A stretch of 64,000 bases of DNA from CBDAMZ01 sp965197375 (GTDB lineage: Bacteria > Acidobacteriota > Vicinamibacteria > Vicinamibacterales > UBA8438): assembly GCA_965197375.1 (NCBI GenBank), contig CBDAMZ010000009.1, positions 310,001 through 374,000 on the forward strand. Direction: 5' to 3'. The position numbers and the translations under genes were made by a program. Under the pieces are notes generated by a model. The model ran no database searches. It saw only the letters and a program-made list of their open reading frames with translations, and was not told the DNA's origin. Of the stretch, positions 55,010-63,543 are shown piece by piece; the first letter of the stretch is position 1, and every line of letters starts with the position of its first letter.

Positions 55010-55128
55010 CGCCAACCTGATGGCTCGGCTGCTGGTAGACGGATTTCCCACCAGTCCAGCTGCTTGTGTCCACGGGAGGCGAAAGGTTTAGACGTTGGGC
55101 CTGACCGTTTTATCTTCCTTGATGGGAC

Positions 55129-56259
55129 CTATGGGGCGGCGATTGTCGTTTTTCGCACCGTCAGATGTGTCACCCGATCGACGTCAACCTCGATGCCGAG
55201 CCCAGGCCGTTCCATCGGTACCTTCACCATACCGCGCTTGTCCATATCCCACGCCGGTGTGACGATGTCCTGCTCCCAATAGCGTGCGCTTGGGCTCACG
55301 TCACCCGGGAGGGTGAAGTTGTGTAACGAAGCCAACGCCACGTTGTACGCTCGACCCACCCCGCTCTCGAGCATGCCGCCACACCAGACCGGCACCCCGT
55401 TGTGCTGACAGAGGTCGTGGATCGCCTTCGCTTGTGTGTAGCCGCTCACGCGGCCAGGTTTGATATTGATGATCCGCCCGCTCCCGAGCGCGAGCATGTC
55501 CTCGGCACGGTCGACGCTCGTGATCGACTCGTCGAGACAGATAGGGGTCTCTATCCGGTCCTGCAGCTGTGCGTGCCGGCGCAGGTCGTCGTGGGCCAGC
55601 GGTTGCTCGAGCATCAACAGCTTAAACGGATCCAGTTCCGCCAGGTGGTCGACCTGGGCCAGGGTGTAGGCGCAGTTGGCGTCTGCCGCGAGGGGCGCCC
55701 CCGGCCCAAGTTGTTCGCGGACGGAAGCGATAGCGTTGATATCAGCACCTGGCTGGATCTTGATTTTGATTTTTCGGTAACCGCGCTCCAGGGCCGCCCG
55801 CGCCTTCTCCACGAGCGCAGCCGGGCTGTCCTGAATGCCGATGGAGATGCCGGTTGCAATCTCGTCACGCGTTCCGCCGATCAACTTCGCGAGGCTTGTT
55901 TGCCTGCGCTCCGCCAAGAGGGCCCAGCTGCCCATTTCGACTGCGGCCTTCGCCATAAAGTGACCACGAATGCCCGAGTGCAGGCTGTGGTCGAGCTCCC
56001 TGGGATGACTGATGCCCCGTCCGAGGACCCGAGGGGCGATCCACTCTTTGATGGCCAACCAGGCGGTGTCGATCGTTTCTGCCGAGAAGTTGGGCTGCTC
56101 GCCTGCCACACACTCGCTCCAGGTGGTCACGCCATCGCTGTCTTCGAGTTCGAGGAGCAGGATGCGCCTATCGGTTGTCAGCCCTGACGAGATCTGGAAC
56201 GGTTCGCGTAAAGCAAGACTTATCTCGCGCAGTGTGATCCGGATGATCCGGAGCGCCAT
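55129..56259 (-). CDS. MenC-family enolase-superfamily enzyme (o-succinylbenzoate synthase / N-acylamino-acid racemase type)
   Basis: 376 residues from the ATG at 56259; a GTG at 56286 lies inside the GNAT gene. Enolase-superfamily features: KIKIKIQPG (first active-site Lys pair, residue about 165), Asp/Glu/Asp metal ligands in AADANCAY, LEQPLAHDD and CLDESITS, and NIKPGRVSG (second Lys). This is the MenC/NAAAR subgroup. No other men gene is nearby, and the upstream GNAT is characteristic of N-succinylamino-acid racemase operons. So racemase is at least as likely as menaquinone synthesis. The acyl-CoA ligase gene is also on this strand. Confidence 0.85.
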   Translation of the reverse strand: MALRIIRITLREISLALREPFQISSGLTTDRRILLLELEDSDGVTTWSECVAGEQPNFSAETIDTAWLAIKEWIAPRVLGRGISHPRELDHSLHSGIRGHFMAKAAVEMGSWALLAERRQTSLAKLIGGTRDEIATGISIGIQDSPAALVEKARAALERGYRKIKIKIQPGADINAIASVREQLGPGAPLAADANCAYTLAQVDHLAELDPFKLLMLEQPLAHDDLRRHAQLQDRIETPICLDESITSVDRAEDMLALGSGRIINIKPGRVSGYTQAKAIHDLCQHNGVPVWCGGMLESGVGRAYNVALASLHNFTLPGDVSPSARYWEQDIVTPAWDMDKRGMVKVPMERPGLGIEVDVDRVTHLTVRKTTIAAP

Positions 56260-56266
56260 GGTTGGG

Positions 56267-57103
56267 TCAGGCCTGGTCTGGATCACTCGTAACTAAGTAG
56301 AAGGACCGGCCTGGGTCGGTAGAATAATGAAAGGCGGCCACCCGATAGCCGTTGGCCAGATACTGCTGGAAAGCGCGCCGGGTGGCGAGCTGCCATAGAC
56401 GGGCGTCGTCGGGCGTGGCTATCTTGACCTGCTCGATGTCTGGCGGCACCATGACGCGCACCCAGCGGGTGGTGGGGAGCGGCTGCCCCCGGGCGTGCGG
56501 TGCGTGCCCAGTTACGGCGTCTGGGTTTACCACAGGCGCTGCGAGGGCCTCTGGTGGTGGGAATGAGGCGCCGTTGTTCAACTTGGCCCGAGGGGCAGCG
56601 AGCTGCCACTTGACGACGAACCGGTCGGTGTCGAGTCCGGCGTGCAGCGTGCTGCCAGTGTCGCCGTACATGTTGGCGACGTATTCAACTACCATGGCAC
56701 CCAGCCCGTTGAGATTCAGGTTGGCGTTCTGGGCGATGAGTGGATCGTACGTCCAGTAAGCAACCTTGATTCCCTGTGCCAGCAACAGGTCGCGCTGAAA
56801 GAATTTCAAGCGCTTGCCCAGGCCGAGACCACGAGCCTCTGGCCGGACTGCGAGCATGTCCGACCAGTGCGCCAACTCGCCGTTCTTGACTCCGCTGATC
56901 CCGAAGACGAAACCGATCAATCGACCGCTCGCGTCAAACGCCCCCGCGGTGACACCTCCAACCTGCTGGCTCACGATCAGAATGGTCGCCGGCACGACGT
57001 CGTGGAAGTTCTCGCCCCAGATTTTGCGCTGGAGCCGCACGCAGGCCTCGTAGTCTTCGTGCGTCTCGAGCTGACGAAGCGCGTACCGCGGTCGATCCGT
57101 CAT
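56267..57103 (-). CDS. GNAT acetyltransferase-family protein, COG3375 type
   Basis: 278 residues from the ATG at 57103; the frame stays open to 57292. The GNAT fold holds the acyl-CoA-binding RPEARGLGLGKRLK (near residue 95) and a later YWTYDPLIAQNANLNLNGLG segment that is typical of this subfamily. Members sit next to MenC/racemase genes and have been shown in Geobacillus to succinylate amino acids. The racemase gene follows after seven bases. Together they could convert D-amino acids to N-succinyl-L forms; a desuccinylase is not in the window. Confidence 0.88.
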   Translation of the reverse strand: MTDRPRYALRQLETHEDYEACVRLQRKIWGENFHDVVPATILIVSQQVGGVTAGAFDASGRLIGFVFGISGVKNGELAHWSDMLAVRPEARGLGLGKRLKFFQRDLLLAQGIKVAYWTYDPLIAQNANLNLNGLGAMVVEYVANMYGDTGSTLHAGLDTDRFVVKWQLAAPRAKLNNGASFPPPEALAAPVVNPDAVTGHAPHARGQPLPTTRWVRVMVPPDIEQVKIATPDDARLWQLATRRAFQQYLANGYRVAAFHYSTDPGRSFYLVTSDPDQA

Positions 57104-57116
57104 GAGTTCGGCTGCT

Positions 57117-58817
57117 CTATACTGTTGTCTTGGACGCTGGCTTCGCGATCTCCTGCTCGCGAAGCTCGCGTCGAAGAATTTTGAGAACGGTGCTCTTCGG
57201 TAGATCGGTTCGGAGCTCGATCTGTCGCGGAACCTTGTAGGTGGCAAGCTCCTGCCTACAGTAATGTATGAGCTCTTCGGCCGTCGCGGCATGGCCAGGT
57301 CTCAGCACGACGAACGACTTGACGGTTTCACCGCGCTTTTGGTCTGGGAGCCCGATCGTCGCGGCCTCCAACACCGCCGGGTGACTCATGAGAACCCCGT
57401 CTATCTCGTCAGGGTAGATGTTGTAGCCACCAGCTAGGATCATGTCTTTCTTCCGTCCAACGATAAAGAAATACCCATCCTGGTCAGTCACTGCAATGTC
57501 ACCGGTATATAGCCATCCGTCCCTAATCATGGCGCGCGTCTCATCAGGTCTGTTCCAGTAACCCTTCATTACTTGCGGACCTTTGATGATGAGCTCACCC
57601 TCAGTTCCTACTGCGACCTCGGTCTTACCGTCCTGAAGGTCTACGACCTTAGCATCGGTGTCAGTCACGGGAATGCCGACACTGCCAACTTTTCTGATGC
57701 CCTTTAGGGGATTGGTGTGGGTCACTGGGGACGTCTCAGTCAGCCCGAATCCCTCGACAATCTTGCTTCCGGTTAGGGACTCGAATCTCTCCAGGATATC
57801 GGTTGGCAAGGGAGCTGAGCCGGAGAAGCAGGACTTGACGCTTGTCAGATTGATTTTATCGACCCCAGGAAAATTATTAATGGCGTTAAAGATCGCCGGA
57901 ACAGCTGGAAAGAGCGTGACACGGTGCTTTGCGATGTTCTTCACCATCTGCGGGATGTCTCGCGGATTTGGCATGAGTACCATCGCCGCCCCAGACGAAA
58001 CGGAAAAATTCATCGCCACAGTCATCCCGAAGACGTGAAAGAAGGGTAGACAGGCGAGCATAACTTCTTGGCCGCGCAGCGCGTCAGTGAACCAGGTGCT
58101 GACCTGCTGAGTGTTATACGACAGGTTGCGATGAGTGAGCATCGCACCTTTCGAGACCCCCGTCGTGCCACCGGTATACTGGAACAGCGCAGTGCTGTCC
58201 ATTGCGACAGCGGCCCTAGGCGGGTTGGGCGGCGTGGTTTGGATGAGTTTCCTCATAAAGTGTATTCCCTCTCCGGTGGCCACCGTTGCTAGCAACGGTG
58301 GATTTGCTTTCCTGAGTTTGATGGGCGCGAGCAGGTTGAGCGGGAAACGCAGGTACTCCGGGATCGATGCGATGATGTAGTGTTTTACCGGGAGCTTTTC
58401 ACGAATGCCCTTAATACGACTCTCGAACAAGAAATCTGCGACCACCGCGAGGGTGCATCCAGCGTCCGTCCACTGGTGTGTAATCTCTCGTTCCACATAC
58501 AGCGGGTTGGTCATTACAACTTTGGCGCCAAGTGACAGAGTCGCGTAATAAGCAATCACTGTTTGGGGCAAGTTGGGCAGTTGGATCGCCACCCGGGTGT
58601 TCGTGCTGACGCCGAGCCGAACAAGCGCTGTCGCAAACCGATCAACCTCTTCCTTGAGCTGCTGGTAGGTAAGCCGGCAGTTCATGAAGATGATCGCTGG
58701 TGAGTCACCGTATTTAACCGCGCTTCGTTCGAGAAACCCTGGCAACGAAACCTCTTCGAAATCGATGCTCGCCGGAACCCCGTCGTCATAAAATCGATGC
58801 CAGACGCGTTCTTCCAT
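57117..58817 (-). CDS. fadD: Long-chain acyl-CoA synthetase (AMP-forming ligase)
   Basis: 566 residues from the ATG at 58817, which has GGAGGG five bases upstream; a GTG at 58841 is less likely. ANL-family motifs: P-loop-like YTGGTTGVSKGAML (near residue 213), FGLTETSPVT, GWLYTGDIAV (Asp), and a C-terminal KDMILAGGYNIYP and LPKSTVLKILRR with the catalytic Lys. The pattern fits FadD-like fatty acyl-CoA ligases. It leads the minus-strand trio with the GNAT and racemase-family genes (spacing 13 and 7 bases). The symbol is a family name, not a proven function. Confidence 0.85.
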   Translation of the reverse strand: MEERVWHRFYDDGVPASIDFEEVSLPGFLERSAVKYGDSPAIIFMNCRLTYQQLKEEVDRFATALVRLGVSTNTRVAIQLPNLPQTVIAYYATLSLGAKVVMTNPLYVEREITHQWTDAGCTLAVVADFLFESRIKGIREKLPVKHYIIASIPEYLRFPLNLLAPIKLRKANPPLLATVATGEGIHFMRKLIQTTPPNPPRAAVAMDSTALFQYTGGTTGVSKGAMLTHRNLSYNTQQVSTWFTDALRGQEVMLACLPFFHVFGMTVAMNFSVSSGAAMVLMPNPRDIPQMVKNIAKHRVTLFPAVPAIFNAINNFPGVDKINLTSVKSCFSGSAPLPTDILERFESLTGSKIVEGFGLTETSPVTHTNPLKGIRKVGSVGIPVTDTDAKVVDLQDGKTEVAVGTEGELIIKGPQVMKGYWNRPDETRAMIRDGWLYTGDIAVTDQDGYFFIVGRKKDMILAGGYNIYPDEIDGVLMSHPAVLEAATIGLPDQKRGETVKSFVVLRPGHAATAEELIHYCRQELATYKVPRQIELRTDLPKSTVLKILRRELREQEIAKPASKTTV

Positions 58818-59414
58818 TTTCCCTCCAGTAGGCGCAGACACCCGTTGTCGCTAAGAGGACAGAAAGAATAGGAAATTCTATCTGTCAATCACCGAGAGCG
58901 AAAGCTCAAGAAAGCTACCGGGCGACGGTCTTCGGCAATCGCGACCGTCGAAGGGCCTGCAACCTATGAGATTGCTGGATGCCGTCCAAGTGCGTCGCGG
59001 CGATCGATGTTGCTAGAGATTGGAGACCACGCAAATTTCGCTAACCTTCATGTCCACAACGGTAAGACTTTCATTTCGAGTTTCTGGCGGATGCAATCGA
59101 CCACGGGCGGCAGCGAAGCCGCGCGGTAAATCAACTGGTGGCGGTTGATGCAATCATGTGCACGCTCGACTTCACCATATGTTAACGCGAACGGAGGCAA
59201 TCTTCAGCGCTTCGAGCTCTGGACGGAGCCAACTGTTTACGAACTTGGTCTGCTCAGCCCCCGGTCATTCCGCTAGCCTTCGAGTTGAACGCTCGTTTCT
59301 CGAGCGCCGGATGGTGGTGCGGACGTCACTCGACTCGCGCGACTTCTGGAGGACCGAAGTCGAACCTGAGCGGCCTGGCCGCATCCCAACCGCTGCATTG
59401 AGGTGAGAACGGCT
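58818..59414. other. Intergenic region with no recognisable gene
   Basis: About 600 bases. An open frame at 59158-59406 (82 codons) lacks motifs and a ribosome site. It must contain the promoter of the acyl-CoA ligase operon near its left side; not identified. Confidence 0.4.
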
Positions 59415-60506
59415 CTAGGAAAGTCTCACCCTGACCTGCTTGGTGCGGCCCGCCCGCCAAAGTGTGACGGTCACAACGTCCCCCACCTGATACCGATCTA
59501 GTATGGTCTGTAGCTCGCCAAGCGACTCGACAGGGTCGCCGTCGATCGCCTGGACGATATCGCCAGGAACCAGGCGATTTCTGCGCATTTGCGATGGGCG
59601 AATGCCGGCTTGCGCTGCACCACTTCCTGGTTCGACGAGGTTCACGAGTACCCCGGTCGTGCCGAGACGACGGACAACCGCGCTGAGCCCACGCGGGGAC
59701 GTGATACCCAGATGGGGAGATTCGTATTTGCCTGTCGCGATGAGTTGCGGCGCGACACGGCGAACGGTGTCGATCGGGATCGCGAAACCGATGCCAGCGG
59801 ATTCCCCGGTCGTGCTGGCGATCGCCGTGTTGACACCGATTGCTCGTCCCGCGCTGTCGAGCAACGGCCCGCCGGAGTTTCCGGGGTTAATCGTGGCATC
59901 GATCTGAATGACGCCCTCGATAGGATTGCCCGCAACGCTCTGGATCCGGCGGTCGAGCGCTGAGATGATCCCGATGCTCATGGTGGCGCTGAGCCCAAAG
60001 GGATTACCGATGGCGTAGACGCTCTGGCCTACGCGGAGCGTCTCGCTCTCACCGATCGCTACCTGCTGCAGCTCTGGTGTCGAGTTGATCCTCAAGACGG
60101 CCAGATCGTGCTGAGGCGAGCCTCCTACGAATTCGGCATCGTGCGTGCTTTGATCGGCGAGCACGATTTGTGCGCGGTTGCCTCCCTGCAGCACGTGGAA
60201 GTTTGTCACAATGTGTCCGTCCAGATCCCAAACGAAGCCCGTGCCGGTACCGCGTGGCACTTCCTGGATCATCCCAGTAAAGAAATTGGCGCGCTGGCTG
60301 AGGGTCGTGATGTAGACGACTGCCGGACTCGCGCGCTTGAAGAGATCGACTACAGCCTGCTCATTGCTGCTGAGGGCACCGCGCGGTGTCACGGGCGGAA
60401 CCTGCTCTAGTGCCGTGACGGCCGGTTCAGCCGGGAACGAATCAACCGTGCAGCCGGCGGATCCTACGGCCAAGATAAGCAGCGTGAGGAATCTCGAGAT
60501 TCGCAT
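59415..60506 (-). CDS. HtrA/DegP-like serine protease with PDZ domain, lipoprotein
   Basis: 363 residues from the ATG at 60504-60506, with AGAGGTC upstream; the frame extends to 60578. Lipobox GSAGC (about residue 19) suggests an envelope lipoprotein. Trypsin-like triad: His in VTNFHVLQGG, Asp in HDLAVLRI and Ser in GNSGGPLLD. One PDZ domain follows (residues about 275-360: GVLVNLVEPGSGAAQAG). Cleaves misfolded envelope proteins as a quality-control protease; close to the Hsp20 gene, which is divergent from it. Confidence 0.92.
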   Translation of the reverse strand: MRISRFLTLLILAVGSAGCTVDSFPAEPAVTALEQVPPVTPRGALSSNEQAVVDLFKRASPAVVYITTLSQRANFFTGMIQEVPRGTGTGFVWDLDGHIVTNFHVLQGGNRAQIVLADQSTHDAEFVGGSPQHDLAVLRINSTPELQQVAIGESETLRVGQSVYAIGNPFGLSATMSIGIISALDRRIQSVAGNPIEGVIQIDATINPGNSGGPLLDSAGRAIGVNTAIASTTGESAGIGFAIPIDTVRRVAPQLIATGKYESPHLGITSPRGLSAVVRRLGTTGVLVNLVEPGSGAAQAGIRPSQMRRNRLVPGDIVQAIDGDPVESLGELQTILDRYQVGDVVTVTLWRAGRTKQVRVRLS

Positions 60507-60786
60507 TGCGATGACCTCTGAGAGCGGGAGGAGCGGCGCTCGATGATATCGCAATTGGTCTTGGCAATATGGATCCACCGCCGGGGGCTATCGGTCCCGG
60601 CTGCCGCTACTATGCCGGTTACGCAGCCAACTGGTCTTACCGCCCCTACCAGGAACACCTACGGCTAAACATTAAAAACGAATATAAAGCGAAAAAGGCT
60701 AAAACTCATCACTTCGTGAGTTCTTTGAAACCTGTGGTGACATTTGGAGTGTATGTCAATATATTAGCATAATAGACTAAGATTAG

Positions 60787-60815
60787 TTGACTGAAATAAA
60801 ATCATATGGTATAGT
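60787..60815 (+). promoter_or_regulatory. Sigma-70 promoter of the hsp20 gene
   Basis: TTGACT (60787-60792) and TATAGT (60810-60815) with exactly 17 bases between, in an AT-rich stretch that stands out from the GC-rich neighbours. It leads to a leader of about 60 bases before the start codon. Confidence 0.8.
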
Positions 60816-60832
60816 AAATTTCCAGGTGAGGC

Positions 60833-60852
60833 ATTCGGTCAGTCGACCGAAT
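60833..60852. repeat. 8-4-8 perfect palindrome in the hsp20 leader
   Basis: ATTCGGTC, a four-base spacer AGTC, then GACCGAAT, which are exact inverted copies. It lies between the promoter and the AAGGAGG site, so it can be a protein operator or a short hairpin in the leader RNA. Expected start of transcription is near 60822, so the stem would be in the RNA. Confidence 0.65.
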
Positions 60853-60879
60853 CTAGTGCAGGTAAGGAGGATGAAGAGA

Positions 60880-61332
60880 ATGAATGTGTTTAGCCTGACT
60901 CGTTGGAGCCCGTTCGAGGAATTGCACAACCTACACCGAGACATGGACCATGCGTTCGGCCGGCATCGTGGTGAATCCTTGTTCCGCACAACTGCTGGAA
61001 CCTGGGTACCGGCGACCGAGATCATCTCGGGCAAGGACGGTTGGCAGGTGAAGATGGAGCTCCCAGGTATCGACCCGCAGGATATCTGCATCGACCTGCA
61101 TGGCAATGCGCTGACCGTCAAGGGCGAGCGGCGCCGCAAGGAGGAGAAGACTGAGCCCTGCACGTCGGAGCTCAGCTACGGCGGCTTCGAGCGAACGTTT
61201 ACGCTGCCCTTAAAGGTCGACGCCGACAAAGTGGCCGCTTCCTACAACAACGGTATGCTGGAGCTCACGCTGCCGTTGGCCGAGAGCGCGAAGCCTCATC
61301 GGATCGAGATCGGCGGGGGCACCGGCTCGTGA
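60880..61332 (+). CDS. Small heat-shock protein Hsp20 (alpha-crystallin family)
   Basis: 150 residues from the ATG at 60880; the TAAGGAGG ends nine bases before it, and an ATG at 60871 is too close to the site. Typical Hsp20: N-terminal RWSPFEELHNL segment, an alpha-crystallin domain (about residues 50-135, with EIISGKDGWQVKMELPG and ALTVKGERRRKEEK, then YGGFERTFTLP) and a short Arg-Ile-Glu-Ile tail. ATP-independent holdase in the cytoplasm. Strong promoter and leader hairpin suggest heat or stress induction. Confidence 0.93.
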   Translation: MNVFSLTRWSPFEELHNLHRDMDHAFGRHRGESLFRTTAGTWVPATEIISGKDGWQVKMELPGIDPQDICIDLHGNALTVKGERRRKEEKTEPCTSELSYGGFERTFTLPLKVDADKVAASYNNGMLELTLPLAESAKPHRIEIGGGTGS

Positions 61333-61370
61333 AATTGGCGCCAAGAAGACCGCATAAGTCTGTCGGGCCC

Positions 61371-61400
61371 AAGGGTCCGGCCGTTGGGTCCGGCCTTCTT
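61371..61400 (+). terminator. Possible rho-independent terminator of hsp20
   Basis: AAGG-GT-CCGG pairs with CCGGCCTT around a nine-base loop, followed by CTTTAG. The stem is 8 bp with a two-base bulge; T-tract is short. Confidence 0.45.
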
Positions 61401-61505
61401 TAGCCTTACCTGAGGGGAAGAAGCAAACTACCAAAGGCGGTCGTAACGATCGCCTCAACGCCTTGCCAAGGCGTGTGACTTTTTGCTGGTGAGCTAAAGC
61501 CTTCC

Positions 61506-61766
61506 CTACTCGTTCTGGGCGGCTTTCTCGGCTGCTTCCTTCGCACGCTGCTCTTCCTCTTCGAAGAATTCGAGCTGCCAGTCGGCCATCGGTTGTGGAC
61601 CGGGAACAACGGCGCTGATGTCAGGGTCATAATCGGTCGGACGCGCCTGAGCCCCTGCGCGGCGTACTTTCGCGTCCGCCCGCTTCGAGACCTTCACCTT
61701 TTGCCGCTCTTGCCGCGCCCGCTCGCGCTGACGCTTGATCTGCGTTGGTCGCCCCCGAGTTGCCAA
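61506..61766 (-). CDS. Small basic hypothetical protein
   Basis: 86 residues from a TTG at 61764-61766, supported by GGGGGAGG five bases upstream; a GTG at 61772 would overlap that site. The N-terminus is strongly basic (RGRPTQIKRQRERARQERQK), the C-terminus acidic and helical (FFEEEEQRAKEAAEKAA). This pattern occurs in short conserved proteins of Acidobacteriota with unknown role; nucleic-acid binding is only a guess. It is convergent with hsp20. Confidence 0.65.
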   Translation of the reverse strand: MATRGRPTQIKRQRERARQERQKVKVSKRADAKVRRAGAQARPTDYDPDISAVVPGPQPMADWQLEFFEEEEQRAKEAAEKAAQNE

Positions 61767-62138
61767 GTGCACCTCCCCCTTTGTAACAACGAGGATCGGG
61801 CGCGCGCTGACGCCCAGCGGATCTTCCCCATGCTATCAGACCCGTGTCTAGGAGAATAAAGCCTTCGCCGAGGCGTCGGGTGGCCTCGCCCCGCTACAGT
61901 CCGGGATCGCCAGACACCTCCCGCACGAAGTCGCCAGCTTACCGTGGCGCCTTGTACTTCAACAGCTAGGTGTTACCGAATAACCCACGTCCTTGATATC
62001 GATGGGGCTGGCATAAGGCATCGACGATCTCCGGCGCGCCTAGTTGAAGCAGTCGACGCCGGGGCTGAGGTCGTCTGAGCCGGAACGCCTGGCCCTGGTG
62101 GCCCGCTCGGCTCGGACCAATGCATCAAGATCACGCGA
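61767..62138. other. Intergenic region with no recognisable gene
   Basis: About 370 bases. Some open frames on the minus strand but no motif or ribosome site; GC-rich. Confidence 0.4.
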
Positions 62139-63062
62139 TTACGGTTGCCGGCGCAGTGCCTCGATGTACGCCTTGAGCTTCTTTCGGTAGTCATCGCTGG
62201 CATCGACGTCGAGCGTCTCCAGGTACAGGTCGTACCATTCGATGGCGCGGTCCAAATCTCCTTCGTCCTCGTACGCCTCGGCGATAATGGTTAGCCCGCG
62301 ATCCTGGGACGGGTCGAGCGCGATGGCGGTCTTGGCGGCTTCGATCGCCGATGCCGTGTCCCCGCGGAGCGCGGCCACCTGGGCCACCGCCAGGCTAATC
62401 GTTGCGCTATCGGCGTCGCTGTGCGGCGCCGGCCCGATGGCAAGCTCTAGCGGAACGATGCGGAGGGCGTTTTCGGCTGTGATGCCTGGCGGGAGGCTGG
62501 CGGCGATCACATACGGTCCGGGCCTGAGGCTCGCCAGATCGCCCTCATCCAGGACGAAGGTCGCTCGCGCTGGCGTCGGACCCAGGCGCCGACCCGACGG
62601 CGACGGAATCGGGTCCAGGAGGCGAGTGTGCCAGTCGAACCCGCCGAGCACAACCGTCCCATCCGCTGCGGTCATGCATAACATAAGCCGCCGTTCCCAT
62701 GGCGTCGTGGCGTCATCGAGAGGAATCTCGGTAGTCGTGGCAGTTTCGGCAGGATCGGCCCGCGCACGGTTACGCGCGCGACGCGCCTCGAGATTCAGAA
62801 GCACGACGTCGAACACCAGCGGTTGGCCCGCGAACAGGCGTGAGGCACCGCCGCGACTGGTCAGGCGGAGCTCGACGACGGCTCGGCTCTGGAGCGGGGC
62901 GGCGGCATCCGGTGTTGGGTCGTCAAGACTCGTGGCGGCTGGTGCGCTGGGGACGTTGGTGTTGCGCCACGACGATGCAGCGATGGTGCCCAGTACGAAG
63001 AGTGCTGACGCGCCGGCGGTGATGAGAACGAGGCCCAATAGCCAATCGATCAGTCGCCACAT
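62139..63062 (-). CDS. Membrane-anchored TPR protein
   Basis: 307 residues from the ATG at 63062; the frame extends to 63152. One N-terminal transmembrane helix (LIDWLLGLVLITAGASALFVLG), so the body faces the periplasm. The middle is an unknown beta-rich domain with an early WERRLMLCMTAADG. The last ~80 residues contain two TPR motifs (AVAQVAALRGDTASAIEAAK and a GDLDRAIEWYDLYLETL helix). Function unknown. It ends 180 bases before the RRM gene, both on the minus strand. Confidence 0.8.
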   Translation of the reverse strand: MWRLIDWLLGLVLITAGASALFVLGTIAASSWRNTNVPSAPAATSLDDPTPDAAAPLQSRAVVELRLTSRGGASRLFAGQPLVFDVVLLNLEARRARNRARADPAETATTTEIPLDDATTPWERRLMLCMTAADGTVVLGGFDWHTRLLDPIPSPSGRRLGPTPARATFVLDEGDLASLRPGPYVIAASLPPGITAENALRIVPLELAIGPAPHSDADSATISLAVAQVAALRGDTASAIEAAKTAIALDPSQDRGLTIIAEAYEDEGDLDRAIEWYDLYLETLDVDASDDYRKKLKAYIEALRRQP

Positions 63063-63240
63063 ATGCTTGCCCGAGCCGTTGAGCCGAGGATAGCACGGGC
63101 GACGTGGCGCCGCCGAACCACACACGAACTCCGCTGAGCAGGCGAGGGCCAAGAGAGGCCAACCAAGTACAGCACAGCGTGCTCATGGAAATGGTTCCCT
63201 GGGGGATATGGGGTAGGGTAAGGGGCTCTGCCAACCGCCT

Positions 63241-63543
63241 CTACCAGCGCGGTTCGCGCCCTCCGCCGCCAAAGCCGCTATCGATCGGACGCGGGGCTCT
63301 CGGGCGGGCCTCGTTGACTGCGAGCCGGCGTCCCTGAAACTCAGCCTGATCCAGTTCACTGATTGCCTTCGACGCGTCCTCCTCGCTCACCATCTCAACG
63401 AACGCGAAACCGCGTGGCCGACCGGTGGCCCGGTCGGTGACGACGTGCGCCGACTCGATGGAACCCACCTGAGAGAACAGCTCCCGTAGTTGGTCTTCAC
63501 CGGCGGCGAATGGAATGTTTCCGACGTACAACCTTCGACCCAT
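63241..63543 (-). CDS. RNA-recognition-motif protein
   Basis: 100 residues from the ATG at 63543, with AAAGGAG upstream; a TTG three bases earlier is less likely. One RRM domain: RNP2 LYVGNI (residues 5-10) and RNP1 RGFAFVEM (near 45). A Gly/Arg-rich tail follows (GGGGREPRW). Such single-RRM proteins are common in cyanobacteria and other bacteria and bind RNA, often in cold response. Target unknown. Confidence 0.92.
   Translation of the reverse strand: MGRRLYVGNIPFAAGEDQLRELFSQVGSIESAHVVTDRATGRPRGFAFVEMVSEEDASKAISELDQAEFQGRRLAVNEARPRAPRPIDSGFGGGGREPRW

Noticed and set aside
55402..56187. 261-codon plus-strand frame
   Set aside because: Antisense to the MenC-family gene.
59158..59406. 82-codon plus-strand frame
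   Set aside because: No motif, no ribosome site and no known family.
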